Origin: Lachnospiraceae bacterium UBA7199
GTDB lineage: Bacteria > Bacillota > Clostridia > Lachnospirales > Lachnospiraceae
Length of the DNA: 64,000 nucleotides
Assembly (NCBI GenBank): GCA_002490775.1
Contig: DKUR01000043.1
Span: forward strand, 1 to 64,000
Reading direction: 5' to 3'
A program made the position numbers and the translations under genes. The notes beneath the pieces are model-generated. The model was not told where the DNA came from. It made no database searches and was given only the letters and a program-made list of their open reading frames with translations. Below, piece after piece: positions 48,595 through 58,493 of the stretch. Numbering within the stretch: position 1 is the first letter of the stretch; the number at the start of each line of letters is the position of its first letter.

Positions 48595-50103
48595 ATGAAT
48601 TTAAGACCAGAAGAGATCAGTTCTGTTATTAAAGAGCAGATAAAAAGATACGCCTGCGAGCTTGAAGTTTCAGATGTTGGTACTGTTATTCAGGTCGCTG
48701 ACGGTATTGCACGTGTACATGGTCTGGAAAACGCAATGCAGGGAGAACTTCTGGAATTTCCTGGAGAAGTATATGGAATGGTGCTTAACTTAGAAGAGGA
48801 CAACGTAGGCGCCGTGCTTCTTGGAAGCCAGAAAAATATCAACGAAGGCGATACGGTTAAGACGACCGGGCGTGTTGTTGAGGTTCCTGTAGGCGATGCC
48901 ATGTCAGGACGTGTGGTAAATGCTCTTGGCCAGCCGATTGATGGAAAAGGCCCCATACAGACAGATAAATATCGTAAAATCGAGAGAGTTGCATCAGGTG
49001 TTATCACCAGAAAATCTGTAGATACTCCTTTGCAGACAGGTATCAAGGCAATTGACTCTATGGTACCGATTGGAAGAGGACAGCGTGAGCTGATTATCGG
49101 TGACAGGCAGACAGGAAAAACAGCAATTGCCATTGATACGATTATTAACCAGAAAGGACAAGGGGTAAAGTGTATTTACGTTGCCATTGGCCAGAAGGCG
49201 TCCACTGTTGCTTCCATTGTTAATACATTAGAGGAATTTGGCGCAATGTCCTATACCACAGTCGTGGCTGCAACAGCCAGTGAGCTTGCACCGTTGCAGT
49301 ATATTGCCCCTTATTCAGGCTGTGCAATTGGTGAAGAGTGGATGGAAAAGGGAGAGGATGTGCTGGTTGTTTATGATGATTTAAGTAAACATGCGGCAGC
49401 ATACCGTACACTTTCTTTGCTTCTGAAGAGACCGCCAGGACGTGAGGCATATCCTGGAGATGTATTTTATCTGCATTCAAGACTTCTTGAACGTGCAGCA
49501 AGAATGAGTGATGAGTTTGGAGGAGGTTCTCTGACAGCACTTCCCATTATTGAAACACAGGCAGGCGATGTATCTGCTTATATTCCAACAAATGTTATTT
49601 CTATCACAGATGGCCAGATTTATCTGGAAACAGAAATGTTTAATTCTGGTTTCCGTCCGGCAGTTAATGCAGGTTTATCAGTATCCCGTGTAGGAGGAGC
49701 AGCACAGATCAAGGCTATGAAGAAAATTGCGGCGCCTATTCGTGTAGAACTGGCACAATACAGGGAGTTGGCGGCTTTTTCCCAGTTTGGCTCAGAACTG
49801 GATGAGGATACCAGAGAAAAGCTGGCACAGGGTGAGAGAATCAGGGAAATATTAAAGCAGCCCCAGTATAAGCCTATGCCGGTACAATATCAGGTTATCA
49901 TTATCTATGCAGCTACCAATAAATATCTGCTGGATGTTCCTACAGATGAAATAACAAGATTCGAGGAAGAGTTCTTTGAATTCCTTGATACCAAGTATCC
50001 TGAAGTACCCAGAGCCATTGCGGAGGAAAAGGTGATTTCTGAAGGAACGGAAGAAACTTTAAAGAAAGCCATTGCAGAGTTCAAAGCAGCATTTTTAAAA
50101 TAA
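48595..50103 (+). CDS. atpA: ATP synthase subunit alpha
   Basis: A 502-residue F1 subunit. Walker A GDRQTGKT (about 169-176), GVKCIYVAIGQKAST, the arginine-finger region VSRVGGAAQ and the C-terminal helical domain are complete. Alpha binds non-catalytic nucleotide and supplies the Arg finger to beta. Confidence 0.98.
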   Translation: MNLRPEEISSVIKEQIKRYACELEVSDVGTVIQVADGIARVHGLENAMQGELLEFPGEVYGMVLNLEEDNVGAVLLGSQKNINEGDTVKTTGRVVEVPVGDAMSGRVVNALGQPIDGKGPIQTDKYRKIERVASGVITRKSVDTPLQTGIKAIDSMVPIGRGQRELIIGDRQTGKTAIAIDTIINQKGQGVKCIYVAIGQKASTVASIVNTLEEFGAMSYTTVVAATASELAPLQYIAPYSGCAIGEEWMEKGEDVLVVYDDLSKHAAAYRTLSLLLKRPPGREAYPGDVFYLHSRLLERAARMSDEFGGGSLTALPIIETQAGDVSAYIPTNVISITDGQIYLETEMFNSGFRPAVNAGLSVSRVGGAAQIKAMKKIAAPIRVELAQYRELAAFSQFGSELDEDTREKLAQGERIREILKQPQYKPMPVQYQVIIIYAATNKYLLDVPTDEITRFEEEFFEFLDTKYPEVPRAIAEEKVISEGTEETLKKAIAEFKAAFLK

Positions 50104-50123
50104 GATAAGGATAAGGTGATATT

Positions 50124-50996
50124 ATGGCTTCAATGCGTGATATAAAAAGGCGTAAGGGCAGTATACAAAGCACCCAGCAGATTACCAAGGCTATGAAGCT
50201 TGTCTCCACTGTTAAGCTGCAGAGAGCGAAACAGAACGCTGAGAAATCGGGCAGTTATTTCCGATGCATGTATGATACGGTTCTTTCCATCCTGCAAAAG
50301 ACGAAAAACCTTGATCATAAATATTTGAGAGAGGGAAACGCAGGTAAAAAGGCTGTGATTGTGATTACCTCAAACAGAGGACTTGCAGGCGGCTATAATT
50401 CTAATGTGATTAAGTTAATTACAAAAGGCGAATTAGCAGGCGAGGACTTGGCGATTTATGCTATCGGCGGCAAGGGCAGGGAAGCTCTGCAAAGGCAGTA
50501 TGAAATTAAAGCAGATTATTCAGATGTGATTGAAGAGCCTGCTTATGCAGACGCTATGGTGATCAGCAAGGATGTGTTAGGGGCCTTTGAGAGGGGAGAA
50601 ATCAGTGAAATTTACCTTGCTTACACTGCATTTAAAAATACAGTTGTGCATATTCCAACCCTTTTAAAACTGCTGCCTGTTCAGGTTGATGAGAAAGAGG
50701 TACAGGGCAGTGAAGAGGATGCACAGGCAGAAGATAAAGTGCCCATGAATTTTGAGCCGGAGGATGAAGAAGCTTTAAATCTGCTCATACCCAAGTATAT
50801 AACCAGCCTGATTTATGGCGGTATGATCGAAGCGGTAGCCAGTGAAAACGGCGCCAGAATGCAGGCAATGGATTCAGCTACCAGCAATGCAGAAGAAATG
50901 ATAGACAATTTGACACTGCTGTATAACAGGGCACGACAGGGTTCCATTACGCAGGAATTGACGGAGATTATTGCAGGTGCAAATGCGATATCGTAA
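50124..50996 (+). CDS. atpG: ATP synthase subunit gamma
   Basis: A 290-residue rotor shaft. The N-terminal helix MASMRDIKRRKGSIQSTQQI, SNRGLAGGYNSNV, and the C-terminal helix with MDSATSNAEEMIDNLTLLYN pair as the central coiled coil. A short acidic insertion lies near residues 190-215 (EKEVQGSEEDAQAED), within the variable globular part. Confidence 0.97.
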   Translation: MASMRDIKRRKGSIQSTQQITKAMKLVSTVKLQRAKQNAEKSGSYFRCMYDTVLSILQKTKNLDHKYLREGNAGKKAVIVITSNRGLAGGYNSNVIKLITKGELAGEDLAIYAIGGKGREALQRQYEIKADYSDVIEEPAYADAMVISKDVLGAFERGEISEIYLAYTAFKNTVVHIPTLLKLLPVQVDEKEVQGSEEDAQAEDKVPMNFEPEDEEALNLLIPKYITSLIYGGMIEAVASENGARMQAMDSATSNAEEMIDNLTLLYNRARQGSITQELTEIIAGANAIS

Positions 50997-51074
50997 GCTG
51001 GTTGCTTTTTATAGTAGTGTAGAAATGAAAGAAATGTGACCTGGCGGCTTGCTGTCAGGCAGAATGGAGGAAAA

Positions 51075-52484
51075 ATGGCAGATAGAAATACGGGCAGGGA
51101 AGTTAGCTCGGGAAAAATTACACAGATTATCAGTGCCGTTCTGGATATTAAGTTTAGCAGCGAAAGGCTGCCGGAAATAAACGAAGCAATCAAAATCCCT
51201 TTAAAGGATGGGGGAGAGCTTGTTGTTGAGGTAGCACAACATTTAGGTGATGATACGGTCAGATGTATTGCAATGGGCCCTACTGATGGACTGGTAAGAG
51301 GCATGGAAGCAATTGCTACAGGCGCTCCTATTAGTGTGCCAGTTGGTGAAAACACCCTTGGACGTATGTTTAACGTGTTAGGACAGCCCATTGATAATAA
51401 GCCTGCTCCAGAAGGCGTAAGCTTAGAGCCGATCCACAGGCCTGCGCCTGAGTTTGTGGAACAGTCAACCCAGCAGGAACTTTTGGAAACTGGAATTAAG
51501 GTAGTAGACCTTCTTTGTCCTTATCAAAAGGGTGGAAAGATTGGTCTGTTTGGCGGTGCTGGTGTTGGTAAAACAGTTTTGATTCAGGAACTGATTCGTA
51601 ATATAGCTACAGAGCATGGTGGATATTCGGTATTTACCGGTGTTGGTGAGAGAACCAGAGAGGGAAATGACCTTTACTATGAAATGAAGGAGTCTGGTGT
51701 TATTGATAAGACCACAATGGTATTTGGTCAGATGAATGAGCCCCCCGGAGCAAGAATGAGAGTAGGTCTTACAGGGCTTACTATGGCGGAGTACTTTCGT
51801 GATAAAGGCGGCAAGGATGTGCTGCTTTTCATTGATAATATTTTCCGTTTTACACAGGCAGGTTCGGAGGTTTCCGCATTGCTTGGACGTATGCCCTCTG
51901 CGGTAGGCTATCAGCCTACACTGCAGACGGAAATGGGTGCACTTCAGGAACGAATCACTTCTACCAAGAATGGTTCCATTACTTCTGTACAGGCTGTATA
52001 TGTGCCTGCAGATGACCTTACAGATCCTGCACCTGCAACTACGTTTGCCCATCTGGATGCAACTACAGTACTTGCCAGATCTATCGTAGAACTGGGTATT
52101 TATCCTGCGGTGGATCCCTTGGAATCTACTTCAAGAATTTTGGATCCAAGAATTGTTGGTGAAGAGCATTATGAGGTAGCCAGAGGCGTACAGGAAATTC
52201 TTCAGAAATATAAAGAATTGCAGGATATTATTGCAATCCTTGGTATGGATGAATTGTCAGACAGCGATAAGCTGGTGGTTTCCCGCGCGAGAAAGGTACA
52301 AAGATTTTTGTCCCAGCCTTTCTTTGTGGCAGAGCAGTTTACAGGGTATGAAGGCAAGTATGTGCCGATTAATGAAACCATCCGTGGATTTAAGGAAATT
52401 CTGGAAGGCAAACATGATGACATACCTGAAAGCTATTTCTTAAATGCAGGAAGTATTGATGATGTACTTGCCCGCGTGAAATAG
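51075..52484 (+). CDS. atpD: ATP synthase subunit beta
   Basis: A 469-residue catalytic subunit. Walker A GGAGVGKT (about 157-164), GVGERTREGNDLYYEM with the catalytic Glu, Walker B DVLLFIDNIFRFTQAGSEVS and the DELSDSDKL tail region (DELSEED-like) are present. ATG 51075 follows GGAGG; 13 upstream in-frame codons are non-homologous. Confidence 0.98.
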   Translation: MADRNTGREVSSGKITQIISAVLDIKFSSERLPEINEAIKIPLKDGGELVVEVAQHLGDDTVRCIAMGPTDGLVRGMEAIATGAPISVPVGENTLGRMFNVLGQPIDNKPAPEGVSLEPIHRPAPEFVEQSTQQELLETGIKVVDLLCPYQKGGKIGLFGGAGVGKTVLIQELIRNIATEHGGYSVFTGVGERTREGNDLYYEMKESGVIDKTTMVFGQMNEPPGARMRVGLTGLTMAEYFRDKGGKDVLLFIDNIFRFTQAGSEVSALLGRMPSAVGYQPTLQTEMGALQERITSTKNGSITSVQAVYVPADDLTDPAPATTFAHLDATTVLARSIVELGIYPAVDPLESTSRILDPRIVGEEHYEVARGVQEILQKYKELQDIIAILGMDELSDSDKLVVSRARKVQRFLSQPFFVAEQFTGYEGKYVPINETIRGFKEILEGKHDDIPESYFLNAGSIDDVLARVK

Positions 52485-52500
52485 TGACAGGAGGCGGCAG

Positions 52501-52905
52501 ATGGCAGATAATAATTTATTTAAACTAAAAATCATTACTCCTGAGCGTGTGTTTTATGAAGGAGAGGTTTCTATGGTGGAGTTTAATACCACTGAAGGGG
52601 AAATCGGTATTTACAAAAAACATGTGCCAACCACCGTTATTGTTAGCCCAGGTATTTTGACGATCACCGAGGCAGAAGAGACGAAGGAAGCCGCACTCCA
52701 TGCAGGATTTGCAGAGATTTTGCAGGAAGAAGTAGTGATTTTGGCGGAAATTGTAGAATGGCCTGAAGAAATTGATTTGGATCGTGCAAAAGCAGCTAAA
52801 GACCGTGCAGAAGAAAGAATCCGCAGCAAAACGCCTGAAACGGATGTGATGAGGGCGGAAACTGCATTGCAGAGAGCGCTTGCGCGTATTCAAGTGATCA
52901 AATAA
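52501..52905 (+). CDS. atpC: ATP synthase subunit epsilon
   Basis: A 134-residue regulatory rotor subunit. The N-terminal beta-sandwich (FKLKIITPERVFYEGEVSMV; EGEIGIYKKHVPTTV) is followed by a C-terminal helical hairpin (about 90-134, DLDRAKAAKDRAEERI). AGGAGG upstream, last gene of the operon, followed by a terminator. Confidence 0.96.
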   Translation: MADNNLFKLKIITPERVFYEGEVSMVEFNTTEGEIGIYKKHVPTTVIVSPGILTITEAEETKEAALHAGFAEILQEEVVILAEIVEWPEEIDLDRAKAAKDRAEERIRSKTPETDVMRAETALQRALARIQVIK

Positions 52906-52985
52906 GACAGATGTTATAATAGCAGAATGTCTTAATTTGAATAAGGATGCCATGTTTTGCAGGGCAAGTGGATATCAGGTAATGA

Positions 52986-53015
52986 AAAGCCCGGGGAGGA
53001 TAATCCCCGGGCTTT
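52986..53015 (+). terminator. Intrinsic terminator of the ATP synthase operon
   Basis: AAAGCCCGGGGA pairs perfectly with TCCCCGGGCTTT around GGATAA. The T run is short. Confidence 0.85.
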
Positions 53016-53090
53016 ATGCAAGGGCAAACAGTAACAGGAAAAACAAAAGACGCATATGATAACTGTAAAGATTTAAAGGAAGTCATTCAT

Positions 53091-53483
53091 ATGTATGAGC
53101 GCAAAATATTGCCCTTTTATATGACTTATCCGCTTCCCATGTATTATGAAGAAGAGGATACTATTATCCGGGATCTGGAATATCTTCAGCAGATGTATCC
53201 GGCAGATGCAAAGAGATATCAGAAACTAATCAGTAGTATCTTAGATAAGCTGGATTATGAGGGCAGCATGATTTATGATGAATATCCAGATAAATGGCAA
53301 ATATACAAGCTGTCCAAGGATATATTAGATCGAATCAGACGCGAAGAAGAGAAAGATAATCCTGATCAGAATTCTCCAGCAGAAAAATGGGAATGGCTAG
53401 GAGACATGGTGCAGATACTGCTTTGTTATGAAATTTATAAAAGAAGGCATAATACAAGAAGGGGCATTCTTAAATTCTATTAA
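53091..53483 (+). CDS. Conserved-looking soluble protein of unknown function
   Basis: A 130-residue acidic, helix-rich protein beginning MYERKILPFYMTYPLPMYYE. The start at 53091 has AAAGGAAG 9 bases upstream; an in-frame ATG at 53016 lies in the terminator stem and has no ribosome site. No membrane segment or known motif. Residues 30-75 look like a helical bundle with Tyr and Leu repeats. Its place after the atp operon gives no functional hint. The following 209 bases hold nothing convincing. Confidence 0.65.
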   Translation: MYERKILPFYMTYPLPMYYEEEDTIIRDLEYLQQMYPADAKRYQKLISSILDKLDYEGSMIYDEYPDKWQIYKLSKDILDRIRREEEKDNPDQNSPAEKWEWLGDMVQILLCYEIYKRRHNTRRGILKFY

Positions 53484-53692
53484 AGTTTTAGTTGTGGTTT
53501 TGCAGGTAAATAAGTAAAATATAGGTAATGGTCAGATGTGCGGAAGTGTTTGTGCAATTTGGACATGGAAGGTAACAGTTCAGGGGCGAAGTGCTGCAGT
53601 GGGATTTTGTCTGCCAAGGACAAATTGTACAGTCACTTCTCAGTCGTGCCAAGATCAGTGGGCAGGAATGGCTGATATGTTAATATGGAGAA

Positions 53693-54898
53693 ATGACTTT
53701 GGAAGAACTAAGAGAAAAACTTGTCCTGTTTTTGTCGGACAGGCTGTATCAAATTATTATAAGCAGTCCGCGCCAAAAAGAAGGAGCATTTAAGATAAAA
53801 ATACGTCCAGTAATCGTGAGGGACAAGCTTTATTTTCAGGAGACAATTTGGAAGGGAACCCAAGTATTTCATGAAAATTATGAAAAAGAAGGGGTTCTTG
53901 CGGAAATTTTACTGCGAATGGAAAATGGATTTAAGCAATTGGAAGCGGAAAGCATGGATGGCAGGCTGACCGTGCTTGTAAGCAAAAAAGGGAAAGTTAC
54001 TATCAAACATCAGGAATATAAGGGAGAAGCTCCAGCAAAGAGACCTGATATGTCTCACAACAGGACAAAAAAATATCTGTTAAAGGAAGGGATTCCGATT
54101 CCTTTTCTGGTGGACCTGGGTGTACAGACAAAGGAGGGGCAGATCATACGCGCCCACTATGACAAATTTAAACAGATTAACCGATATCTGGAATTTGTTG
54201 AGGACATTCTGCCTACACTAAATACCAGGGAAGTGATTCGTATTATTGACTTTGGGTGTGGTAAGTCATATCTGACTTTTGCGCTGTATTATTATCTGCA
54301 CCAGATTAAAAAGTTAAATGTGCAGATCACTGGGCTTGACTTAAAAGAAGACGTGATTTGTAAATGTAATCTTCTGGCGGAAAGCTATAAATATTATAAT
54401 CTTCATTTCTATAAAGGGGACATCAGCACTTTTGAAGGAACGGGACAGGTGGATATGGTGGTTACTTTGCACGCATGTGATACTGCTACAGATTATGCAA
54501 TTGAAAAAGCAGTAAGATGGAATGCGAAGGTTATTTTTGCAGTGCCATGCTGCCAGCATGAAGTAAATAAGCAGATTGCAAATGAAATGTTGGCGCCGAT
54601 TTTGAAGTATGGACTGATAAAAGAAAGGCTTTCTGCATTAATAACTGATGGGGTGAGAGCCGGGATCTTAGAGGAATGGGGATACGACACACAGATTTTG
54701 GAATTTATTGACATGGAACATACGCCTAAGAATATACTGATAAGGGCTGTGAAGCGGGAGATGGGCACAGTAGAGCCTAACCAAACCTGTGACATGTTTT
54801 TACACGAAAAGGAAGGTGGAAGACAGGAAACGCAGATTGGGCAGATGTGTGAGTCTCTGCATGTGGAAACCACTTTGCAGAAGCTTTTGAAACAATGA
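53693..54898 (+). CDS. Class I SAM-dependent methyltransferase
   Basis: A 401-residue protein. The N-terminal ~130 residues are a strand-rich domain (KIKIRPVIVRDKLYFQETIW). The methyltransferase fold starts near 165 with motif I RIIDFGCGKSYLTFALYYYL, then LNVQITGLDLKED, DMVVTLHACDTATDYAI and FAVPCCQHEVNKQI. The order and the CCQHE stretch recall the METTL25/TRM13-like Methyltransf_32 group. Substrate unknown, possibly RNA. GGAG precedes ATG 53693. Confidence 0.85.
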   Translation: MTLEELREKLVLFLSDRLYQIIISSPRQKEGAFKIKIRPVIVRDKLYFQETIWKGTQVFHENYEKEGVLAEILLRMENGFKQLEAESMDGRLTVLVSKKGKVTIKHQEYKGEAPAKRPDMSHNRTKKYLLKEGIPIPFLVDLGVQTKEGQIIRAHYDKFKQINRYLEFVEDILPTLNTREVIRIIDFGCGKSYLTFALYYYLHQIKKLNVQITGLDLKEDVICKCNLLAESYKYYNLHFYKGDISTFEGTGQVDMVVTLHACDTATDYAIEKAVRWNAKVIFAVPCCQHEVNKQIANEMLAPILKYGLIKERLSALITDGVRAGILEEWGYDTQILEFIDMEHTPKNILIRAVKREMGTVEPNQTCDMFLHEKEGGRQETQIGQMCESLHVETTLQKLLKQ

Positions 54899-54948
54899 AA
54901 ATAATGCGTGCATGACTTTGACGCATAAGTATGAATGGGTTAAATTGA

Positions 54949-57483
54949 ATGAAAAAAGTGATCATTAAAGGAAGCATAGTTGTAGTAGTGTTTTTTGCAG
55001 CTTTGTTTATTACCAGCGGTATTATGAATAAGGGAAATACTGACATGACTATGGAAATGAGGAAAGCCTCTTTTCCGGTGATATGGATAAATTATGGCGG
55101 CTACCTCATTAATGAAATGCATGGTTATGATACATCAATGGATTTAAGTCAGATGAGGGAAAGTATTACTCCTTTGGCATCTGGGCGGAAGGTATCGCTG
55201 GAAATTGATCCTTACGGGGAAAAGATCAGTCAGATTGCATTTGAGGTCAGAAGTCTTGAGGGAAGTCGTCTGATTGAAAATACAGTGATTGAAGAATTTG
55301 AACAGACAGAAGATAAGATCAAGGTAAGCTTTGCGCCTAAAGATTTGATCGAGAGCGATCAGGAGTATGCCTTGGTAATTCTTCTTACGCTTGGTAGCGG
55401 CAAAGAGGTAAGATACTATACAAGGATTGTAAGTACTGAAAAATATTTTACCGTTGACAAACTGGAATATGTAAATGATTTTTCTAATAAAACCTTTGAT
55501 AAGGAAGCCGCCAAAGATCTGACTAAGTACTTAGAGTCAAATGAGGAGGGCGATAATACTACCTATGCAAAGGTCACGATTCATAGCAGCTTTCATCAGA
55601 TTACCTGGGGGAACCTTGACATAACAAAAGAAACACGCACTAATATAACCATTAAAGAGCTGGCACCCCAGACAGGAAGCTTTATTTTGGATTACTATGT
55701 ATCGACTCCTGACGGGGAGGATAAAACCTATTATAGAGTAAAAGAGTATTTTCGTGTGCGTCATACAGAAGAAAGGATGTACCTTCTTGATTATGAAAGG
55801 ACAATGGATCAGATTTTTAGTGCGGCAGAAGACGTGTATGCCAACAATAAGATCATGCTGGGCATTATCAGCGAGGATGTACAGCTTTTTGAAAGCGATG
55901 GAGGAAATGTTCTTGCGTTTACTGTGGGGAACCGCCTCTACAGTTATAACGTTGTGGACAATAAAATGGCGCTTTTGTTTGGCTTTTATAATGAAGAAAA
56001 TCAGGATGCAAGAACTTTGTATGATGAAAACAGGATTACCATATTAAGTGTAGACGAGGGAGGCAATGTTACTTTTCTGGTTTATGGGTACATGAACAGA
56101 GGGCGTCATGAGGGACAGGTAGGGATTTCGGTTTATTACTATGACAGTACTGTAAATACTGTAGAGGAGATGGTTTATATTTCCACCAATAAGTCCCAGT
56201 CTATTCTGATCAAGGAAGTGGAGCAGCTTTCCTGCATCAACAGAAATGGATTATTATTTTTGAAATGGGAGGATAAAATTTATCAAATCAATGTTTCAGA
56301 CAGAACCTATGACGTTGTTGTGGAGGATCTTGTGGAAGGGAGTTACAAAGTATCTGACAGCAACAAGATGGCGGTATGGCAGCAGGGGGAGAGCCTGTAT
56401 CAGGGAAATGAACTGATCTTGATGAATCTGACGTCAGGCAGCAAGGAAAGTATTAAGGTTGGAAGTAATGAGGTGCTTGCGCCCATCGGCTTTATGGGTG
56501 AGGATCTGATCTACGGAATTGCCAGAAAAAGTGATATTGTAATGGATTCCGCGGGAAATACGGTTTTTCCTATGTATTGTGTGAAAATTCAAAATGAGGC
56601 AGAAGGCGTGCTCATGACTTATCAGCAGGATAATGTTTATGTGATAGGCGGAGAGGTGCAGAGCAACCAAATTATTTTATCCAGGGTGGAAAAAGACGCG
56701 GAAGGAGCCTATGCAGCAATCAAGGATGATCAGATCATGAACTCGGAAACAGAAGTAAAGAAAAAAAATACCATTGATGTGGCAGCTACTGAAAACTTTG
56801 AAAAGCTGACGCAGATTGCGCTGAAAGGCGTGATAGACACTGCAACGATGATGTATCTTACACCTAAAGAAGTGTTGTTTGAGGGGGGAAGAAACATTAC
56901 CCTTGTATCTGATACTGATATGGTAATGAGATATTATGTTTATGGGCAAAAGGGTGTGGAAGCTATTTATACAAACGAAGCTCATGCAGTTGCCCTGGCA
57001 GACAGAATTTCAGGAGTTGTTGTCAATGAGGATGGCTATTATGTATGGGTGAAGGGGAACCGTAGTCTAAGTAATCAGATTATGAAAATCCAAGGGGAAA
57101 TGGCCACAGAAGATAAAAGCTCTATGGCGGTGTGTCTGGATATTATGATGGAATTTGAGGGAGTTGTAAGGAATTCCAAATATATGTTGGAGAGGGGCAG
57201 CAGCGCGCTTTCTATATTGAAGGAAAGCCTGACTGACGTACAGGTACTTGACCTGACCGGATGCTCATTGGATGCTATGCTGTATTATGTTAATCAGGAT
57301 ATTCCTGTTTTGGTGACAATGAAAGATGGAACTGCGGTATTATTGATTGGGTTTAATGAAAAAAATACAGTTGTTATGAATCCGGAGACAGGAACTGTTT
57401 ATAAGGTTGGAATGAATGATTCCAAAGTATGGTTTGAAGAAAATGGAAATTCCTTTATTACTTATATAAGAAATAATAAGTAA
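54949..57483 (+). CDS. Large membrane-anchored extracellular protein with C39-peptidase-like tail
   Basis: An 844-residue protein I do not recognise. An N-terminal anchor (residues 4-26, IIKGSIVVVVFFAALFITSG) is followed by about 240 residues of beta-sandwich-like sequence, then a beta-propeller-like region (about 270-640) with repeated short strands. A C-terminal ~120 residues resembles C39-type papain-fold peptidases (LTGCSLDAMLYYVNQDIPVL then LLIGFNEKNTVVMNPETG). The usual catalytic Cys-Gly start is not clearly kept, so this domain may be non-catalytic. Monocistronic, between a methyltransferase and a regulator pair. Confidence 0.65.
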   Translation: MKKVIIKGSIVVVVFFAALFITSGIMNKGNTDMTMEMRKASFPVIWINYGGYLINEMHGYDTSMDLSQMRESITPLASGRKVSLEIDPYGEKISQIAFEVRSLEGSRLIENTVIEEFEQTEDKIKVSFAPKDLIESDQEYALVILLTLGSGKEVRYYTRIVSTEKYFTVDKLEYVNDFSNKTFDKEAAKDLTKYLESNEEGDNTTYAKVTIHSSFHQITWGNLDITKETRTNITIKELAPQTGSFILDYYVSTPDGEDKTYYRVKEYFRVRHTEERMYLLDYERTMDQIFSAAEDVYANNKIMLGIISEDVQLFESDGGNVLAFTVGNRLYSYNVVDNKMALLFGFYNEENQDARTLYDENRITILSVDEGGNVTFLVYGYMNRGRHEGQVGISVYYYDSTVNTVEEMVYISTNKSQSILIKEVEQLSCINRNGLLFLKWEDKIYQINVSDRTYDVVVEDLVEGSYKVSDSNKMAVWQQGESLYQGNELILMNLTSGSKESIKVGSNEVLAPIGFMGEDLIYGIARKSDIVMDSAGNTVFPMYCVKIQNEAEGVLMTYQQDNVYVIGGEVQSNQIILSRVEKDAEGAYAAIKDDQIMNSETEVKKKNTIDVAATENFEKLTQIALKGVIDTATMMYLTPKEVLFEGGRNITLVSDTDMVMRYYVYGQKGVEAIYTNEAHAVALADRISGVVVNEDGYYVWVKGNRSLSNQIMKIQGEMATEDKSSMAVCLDIMMEFEGVVRNSKYMLERGSSALSILKESLTDVQVLDLTGCSLDAMLYYVNQDIPVLVTMKDGTAVLLIGFNEKNTVVMNPETGTVYKVGMNDSKVWFEENGNSFITYIRNNK

Positions 57484-57641
57484 AAATAGCGTGTTTTGGC
57501 GGTTTGCAACCAATAGTTGCCGTCCTTCAAACTAGAATTGGTAGTGCAACCAGGGTAGAAAAAATATAATCTATTCATAAATACACAGCTTTGAGCCCGT
57601 CCTGTATGGGAAGGGCTCATGCGGGAAAGGCATGGTTACAT

Positions 57642-58493
57642 ATGAATATTGAGATTGCAAATCGACTTGTTAATTTAAGAAAAAGTAATAACTTGTCTCA
57701 GGAAGCTTTAGCGGAAAAGCTTGGAATCAGCAGACAGGCGGTGAGTAAATGGGAGAGAGCAGAAGCTTCTCCTGATACCGATAATCTGATTTTACTTGCA
57801 CGCCTTTACAATATTTCGCTGGATGAACTGCTAAGAACAGAGGATGAAATACCAAGGCCGGAGGAAGATGGAACTGAACCTGAACATGTGCAGGATTCTT
57901 GCGATGAGGGCGGCTCCGGAGATGAAAATGAGGAATATGTGCGTGTGGGCTTTCAGGGGATTCATGTTAAAAATAAGAATGAGGAAGTTCATGTAGGCTG
58001 GGACGGTATTCATGTGGACGACAGAAAAAAAGGGGAAAATGTCCATATTGATAAAAAGGGCGTTTACGTAAATGGAGAGAAGTATGATAAGGACTGGTTT
58101 TCCCATCATGCGCATTTTCCTATGTTTTTGGTAATCACAATTGCGTACCTTATTATCGGATGTATTTGGAATGCGTGGCATCCCGGGTGGCTTTTATTTC
58201 TTTTGATACCGATCTGGCATTCTCTGGTAGAAGCTATTGAAAAGAAGAACGCCTACTGCTTTGCTTATCCGGTGCTGGCGACATTGATTTTTCTTGTACT
58301 AGGGACATTTTGGTTTGCATGGCATCCCGGGTGGGTGGTATTTTTGACAATACCGCTTTATTATTCCATCGTATCTTATATTCATACAATAAGAAAGCAC
58401 AGAGAAGCGCAAAATGAAAACAACTGGTCTGAAGGCATGAATGATTCCCCGTTGGAAAATTCAGAAAGGCCAGGTGATTCAGATGAAAAATAA
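57642..58493 (+). CDS. XRE regulator fused to a membrane domain
   Basis: A 283-residue protein. Residues 5-62 are a Cro/C1 helix-turn-helix (LSQEALAEKLGISRQAVSKW). A middle acidic linker leads to a segment with repeated G-x-H-V words (GFQGIHVKNKNEEVHVGWDG). Then come at least four helices built as a duplicated unit, NAWHPGWLLFLLIPIWHSLV and FAWHPGWVVFLTIPLYYSIV. The start at 57642 is the family HTH start; a longer ORF from 57591 has no ribosome site. It overlaps the DUF4097 gene by 11 bases, so both act together, probably in envelope-stress signalling. Confidence 0.82.
   Translation: MNIEIANRLVNLRKSNNLSQEALAEKLGISRQAVSKWERAEASPDTDNLILLARLYNISLDELLRTEDEIPRPEEDGTEPEHVQDSCDEGGSGDENEEYVRVGFQGIHVKNKNEEVHVGWDGIHVDDRKKGENVHIDKKGVYVNGEKYDKDWFSHHAHFPMFLVITIAYLIIGCIWNAWHPGWLLFLLIPIWHSLVEAIEKKNAYCFAYPVLATLIFLVLGTFWFAWHPGWVVFLTIPLYYSIVSYIHTIRKHREAQNENNWSEGMNDSPLENSERPGDSDEK

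Noticed and set aside
53536..53793. 85-codon ORF before the methyltransferase
   Set aside because: It overlaps the true methyltransferase start in another frame and looks like a chance reading frame.
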